Positions 5,416 to 8,037 of a stretch of 8,037 nt of DNA are shown here, in pieces (positions within the stretch are counted from its first letter, which is position 1; every line of letters starts with the position of its first letter). Location: contig JANQHP010000114.1 of the NCBI GenBank assembly GCA_028282625.1, positions 1-8,037 of the forward strand, in the 5' to 3' direction. The notes beneath the pieces are model-generated. The model was not told the origin of the DNA, made no database searches, and was given only the letters and a program-made list of their open reading frames with translations. The DNA is from Rickettsiales bacterium (GTDB lineage Bacteria > Pseudomonadota > Alphaproteobacteria > Rickettsiales > UBA8987). A program made the translations under genes and the position numbers.

Positions 5416-6435
5416 ATGGTCACCCCGCAAGCCGCCATTCGCAAAGCCAAAAAAACCCAAGTGCAAAAACAACTGCCGCTGAGCCAGGAAGCGTTGCTTG
5501 CTGCCTATCGCCAGATGCTGCTGATCCGTCGTTTTGAGGAAAAAGCGGGCCAGCTTTATGGCCAGGGCAAAATCGGCGGATTTTGCCACCTCTATATCGG
5601 GCAGGAGGCCGTGGTGGTGGGCGTACAATCCTGCATGATAGAGGGCGATCAGGTGATTACGACCTACCGGGACCACGGACATATGATGGCAGTGGGTACG
5701 GAGCCGGACATCGTGTTTGCCGAGCTTTTGGGCCGCGAGGGGGGCTGCTCCCGGGGCAAGGGTGGCTCCATGCATATGTTTGATTTAGATCGGCATTTTT
5801 ACGGTGGACACGGTATTGTGGGAGCGAATGTGCCGCTTGGCACCGGGCTTGCTTTTGCCAATCGCTACCGGGAAAATAACAATGTGGCGGTGACCTATTT
5901 CGGCGATGGCGCGGCGAATCAGGGCCAGGTCTATGAGTCGTTTAACATGGCCGCACTCTGGCAGCTTCCGGCCCTTTATATTATTGAAAACAATGAATAT
6001 GCGATGGGCACCAGCGTGGCGCGTTCTTCTTCGACGACCGAGCTCTATAAGCGCGGGGCTTCCTTCGGGATTGAGGGCACGCAGGTGGACGGTATGGACC
6101 TTTTTGCGGTGCGGGAGGCGGCACTGCATGCGCTTTCTGGCATCCGCGAGGGCGGTGGGCCGCATATTCTGGAGATGAAGACCTATCGCTATCGTGGGCA
6201 TTCGATGTCGGACCCGGCGAAATATCGCAGCAAGGAAGAGGTGGCCGACGTGAAGGAGCGCCGCGACCCGATTGCGATGCTGCAGGCGCATCTGATCAAA
6301 GCAAAGCTGGCCGAGGAAGAGCAGCTGAAGGCGATGGATAAAGAGGTGCGTGCGGAGATTGCCCAGGCGGCCGAATGGGCCGAGGCGCAGCCCGAGCCTG
6401 ATGCTGCCGAATTATGGACCGATATCACACAGTAA
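5416..6435 (+). CDS. pdhA: Pyruvate dehydrogenase E1 component, alpha subunit
   Basis: With the beta subunit it forms the thiamine diphosphate (ThDP)-dependent E1 heterotetramer that decarboxylates pyruvate and acetylates the lipoyl group of E2 in the cytosolic pyruvate dehydrogenase complex. From ATG 5416 the protein has 339 aa. Family landmarks are MLLIRRFEEKAGQLYGQGKI (34-53), GFCHLYIGQEA (55-65), TTYRDHGH (82-89), RGKGGSMHMF (113-122) and HGIVGANVPLGTGLA (132-146). The ThDP/Mg motif starts at GDGAANQG (163-170) and closes with ENN (191-193). The active-site loop is YRYRGHSMSDP (257-267). The GHSMSDP loop and IGGFCHLY favour pyruvate over branched-chain oxo-acid dehydrogenase. The frame opens at TTG 5392, but ATG 5416 fits the family N-terminus better; its Shine-Dalgarno is weak. 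First gene of a plus-strand operon, with a Fur-like site upstream. Confidence 0.95.
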   Translation: MVTPQAAIRKAKKTQVQKQLPLSQEALLAAYRQMLLIRRFEEKAGQLYGQGKIGGFCHLYIGQEAVVVGVQSCMIEGDQVITTYRDHGHMMAVGTEPDIVFAELLGREGGCSRGKGGSMHMFDLDRHFYGGHGIVGANVPLGTGLAFANRYRENNNVAVTYFGDGAANQGQVYESFNMAALWQLPALYIIENNEYAMGTSVARSSSTTELYKRGASFGIEGTQVDGMDLFAVREAALHALSGIREGGGPHILEMKTYRYRGHSMSDPAKYRSKEEVADVKERRDPIAMLQAHLIKAKLAEEEQLKAMDKEVRAEIAQAAEWAEAQPEPDAAELWTDITQ

Positions 6436-6455
6436 ACAGAAGGATGTCTAAGAGG

Positions 6456-6926
6456 ATGGGTGAAGCAAGGAGCGAGGATGGCGCAGTCGGCGCTGTGTTG
6501 GCCGCAAGCCTTTCAGGGCGTTTGGGTGGTGTGCCCGTTCGCTTTGCGGGTGGGCAAAATGGTGTCTATCTTCTGGAGGGGGACGTGTCTTTTTCGGGTG
6601 CGCCGGCCGTCACGCAGGCGGAGTTTGTAGCAGCGCGTGTGAACCAAACCGTGCGGACGGATCGTGAAACGGGTCAATTTTCTGCTGATGCAAAAGAGCC
6701 ACTGATGTCATGGCACTGCGCCCTTCTTGGCACGTCTAGAGGAGTGCCGGATCAGATGTCGTTCACAGTGGCCGTGCAAAAGCCTCACGCGGGAGCGGAG
6801 GAAAGTGTAGATGCGAGAACAGAAAGTGTGAATCAAGGGATGGTGGCATGTGCTACCGCGCTGCAAGCGGTGATTGACCGGCATCGCGGACCTGCTGCAG
6901 GAAAAACGACGGTCCCCTCTCGGTAG
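6456..6926 (+). CDS. Unrecognised soluble protein encoded between pdhA and pdhB
   Basis: I do not recognise this 156-aa product. It has no signal peptide or membrane segment. The middle (about 24-110) looks beta-rich, with alternating hydrophobic residues (VPVRFAGGQNGVYLLEGDVS, 26-45; MSFTVAVQ, 101-108), a Trp-Cys patch MSWHCALLG (84-92), and a C-terminal helix VNQGMVACATALQAVIDRHR (125-144). Codon use (GCG, GTG, CTG, GGT) resembles its neighbours. It starts 20 nt after pdhA and ends 70 nt before pdhB, on the same strand with no terminator between, so it is probably co-transcribed. The start is uncertain: ATG 6456 (AGAAGG 12 nt upstream), ATG 6444 (no spacer) and ATG 6414 (overlaps pdhA, no ribosome site) share the frame. 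A PDH-linked role is suggested only by position. Confidence 0.6.
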   Translation: MGEARSEDGAVGAVLAASLSGRLGGVPVRFAGGQNGVYLLEGDVSFSGAPAVTQAEFVAARVNQTVRTDRETGQFSADAKEPLMSWHCALLGTSRGVPDQMSFTVAVQKPHAGAEESVDARTESVNQGMVACATALQAVIDRHRGPAAGKTTVPSR

Positions 6927-6996
6927 GGCGCAGAAGCCATCAAACAAAATGAAACCAACAAAGCGCACACACATAACCAAACGGATAGGAACATAG

Positions 6997-7998
6997 ATGG
7001 CAGAGATGACGGTACGGGTAGCGCTTCGGGACGCGATGGCAGAAGAGATGCGTCGCGACGCGGAGGTGTTTGTGATGGGCGAGGAAGTGGCCGAATATCA
7101 AGGCGCTTATAAGGTGACCGAAGGGCTGCTGGATGAGTTTGGGCCGGCGCGCGTGGTGGATACGCCGATCACCGAGCACGGCTTTGCCGGGCTGGGTGTG
7201 GGGGCCGCCTTTGCGGGCTTAAAGCCGGTAGTGGAATTTATGACGTGGAATTTTGGCATGCAGGCGATTGACCAGATTATCAACTCGGCGGCGAAAACGC
7301 TTTATATGTCGGGTGGGCAGGTGAAGTGCCCGATGGTGTTTCGTGGGCCCAATGGTGCGGCGGCACGCGTGGCGGCGCAGCATTCGCAGTGCTATGCGAG
7401 TTGGTACGCGCATGTGCCGGGCTTGACGGTGATCGCGCCTTATGACGCGGCCAGCAGCAAGGGCTTGCTGAAAGCCGCGATCCGTAGCCCCAACCCGGTG
7501 ATTTTCCTGGAAAATGAGGTGGCCTATGGCCACGCTTTCGAGGTGGAAGATGCGGTGACGCGTGAGGATTATGTGTTGCCGATCGGCAAGGCAGCGGTGC
7601 TGCGTGAGGGCGCGGATGTGACCATCACGGCTTTTTCCCTGCAGGTGGGCATGGCGCTTCAAGCCGCGGAGCAGCTTGCGAAGGAAGGCATTGACGCCGA
7701 AGTGATTGATTTGCGTACGCTTAGACCACTCGATACCGAAACGATTCTTGCTTCGGTGAAGAAAACCCATCGCCTGGTGGCGGTCCAAGAAGGCTGGCCT
7801 TTTGCGGGGGTGGCCGCCGAGATTGCGGCCTGCGTGCAGGAGAGGGCGTTTGACGCACTGGACGCGCCGATTGCGCGTGTGTGTGGTGCGGATGTGCCGT
7901 TGCCTTATGCGGAGAATCTGGAGAAATTGGCACTGCCGCAGGTGGAAGATATTGTGCGAGCCGCGCGGCAAGCCTGCTACCGGCAGGAGGCGGCGTAG
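6997..7998 (+). CDS. pdhB: Pyruvate dehydrogenase E1 component, beta subunit
   Basis: The beta subunit completes the E1 active site with the alpha subunit. At 333 aa it has the classic size. The N-terminal pyrimidine-binding transketolase-like domain (about 4-180) includes MGEEVAEYQGAYKVTEGL (27-44), the catalytic glutamate in TPITEHGFAG (56-65, Glu60), GGQVKCPMVFRGPNG (106-120) and AAQHSQCYASWYAHVPGL (126-143, His129). The C-terminal domain (about 195-325) carries IDLRTLRPLD (237-246), VQEGWPFAG (263-271) and GADVPLPYAENLE (297-309). Many alphaproteobacterial PdhB proteins have an added N-terminal lipoyl domain (about 460 aa); here none is present, so the lipoyl groups must come from E2. AGGA (6987-6990) lies 6 nt before ATG 6997, which fixes the start. 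Confidence 0.95.
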   Translation: MAEMTVRVALRDAMAEEMRRDAEVFVMGEEVAEYQGAYKVTEGLLDEFGPARVVDTPITEHGFAGLGVGAAFAGLKPVVEFMTWNFGMQAIDQIINSAAKTLYMSGGQVKCPMVFRGPNGAAARVAAQHSQCYASWYAHVPGLTVIAPYDAASSKGLLKAAIRSPNPVIFLENEVAYGHAFEVEDAVTREDYVLPIGKAAVLREGADVTITAFSLQVGMALQAAEQLAKEGIDAEVIDLRTLRPLDTETILASVKKTHRLVAVQEGWPFAGVAAEIAACVQERAFDALDAPIARVCGADVPLPYAENLEKLALPQVEDIVRAARQACYRQEAA

Positions 7999-8037
7999 AT
8001 GGTGAAGAAATTGTTGCAAGGCCTGATAGAGAAGCTA
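7999..8037 (+). CDS. Start of a further gene in the pdh operon, cut by window edge
   Basis: ATG 7999 follows the pdhB stop with no gap, and AGGAGG (7985-7990) lies 8 nt upstream, so a coupled gene is very likely. Only 13 codons are visible: MVKKLLQGLIEKL, a basic amphipathic helix. This does not resemble the N-terminus of the E2 subunit, which opens with a lipoyl domain (I-x-MPALSPTM type). The product cannot be named from this fragment. Confidence 0.6.
   Translation, partial: MVKKLLQGLIEKL

Noticed and set aside
5140..5482. Two short plus-strand frames ahead of pdhA
   Set aside because: One starts inside the palindromic repeat and both lack ribosome sites; the second runs out of frame into pdhA.
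7219..8019. A 266-codon minus-strand frame opposite pdhB
   Set aside because: It is rich in His and Arg, as expected from the complement of GC-rich coding sequence, and pdhB is certain.
1..8037. CRISPR array, IS element or phage genes
   Set aside because: No regularly spaced direct repeats, transposase or integrase motifs were found; the only repeats are the palindromic element, the 15-bp array and the degenerate inverted pair.

Overview
The window looks like the chromosome of a flagellated alphaproteobacterium. Three things point there. The flagellar genes run flgI, a short flgJ-type rod-binding gene without a muramidase domain, an flgN-like chaperone gene, then flgK. A near-perfect sigma-54 promoter precedes flgI, as in Caulobacter-type flagellar hierarchies. 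The pyruvate dehydrogenase E1 is the two-subunit alpha/beta type, encoded by separate pdhA and pdhB genes. No genus can be named from this sequence alone.

Layout. Positions 1-3852, minus strand, hold a tight flagellar operon read right to left: flgI (P-ring), flgJ-like (rod-binding), flgN-like (chaperone) and flgK (hook-filament junction, running off the left edge). Gaps are 2 nt, a 4-nt overlap and 22 nt. Positions 3853-4264 are non-coding. They contain the sigma-54 promoter, an upstream dyad resembling a FlbD (ftr) site, two GC-rich hairpins and a rho-independent terminator. Positions 4265-4765, minus strand, hold an unrecognised one-TM-segment protein with its own predicted sigma-70 promoter, a strong Shine-Dalgarno and the terminator just mentioned. 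Positions 4766-5415 are non-coding and carry a composite palindromic repeat of about 154 bp and a Fur-box-like palindrome. Positions 5416-8037, plus strand, hold pdhA, an unrecognised 156-codon gene, pdhB, and the first 13 codons of another gene that does not begin like the E2 subunit.

How the genes work together. The left operon builds the basal-body P-ring and rod and supplies and chaperones the first hook-filament junction protein; one sigma-54 promoter probably drives it all. The right operon encodes the thiamine diphosphate-dependent E1 component that feeds pyruvate into acetyl-CoA. It is interrupted by a gene of unknown role and preceded by a possible iron-responsive operator.

Most of the novelty lies in the 1.56-kb non-flagellar, non-PDH segment between the two operons, and in the gene inserted between pdhA and pdhB.
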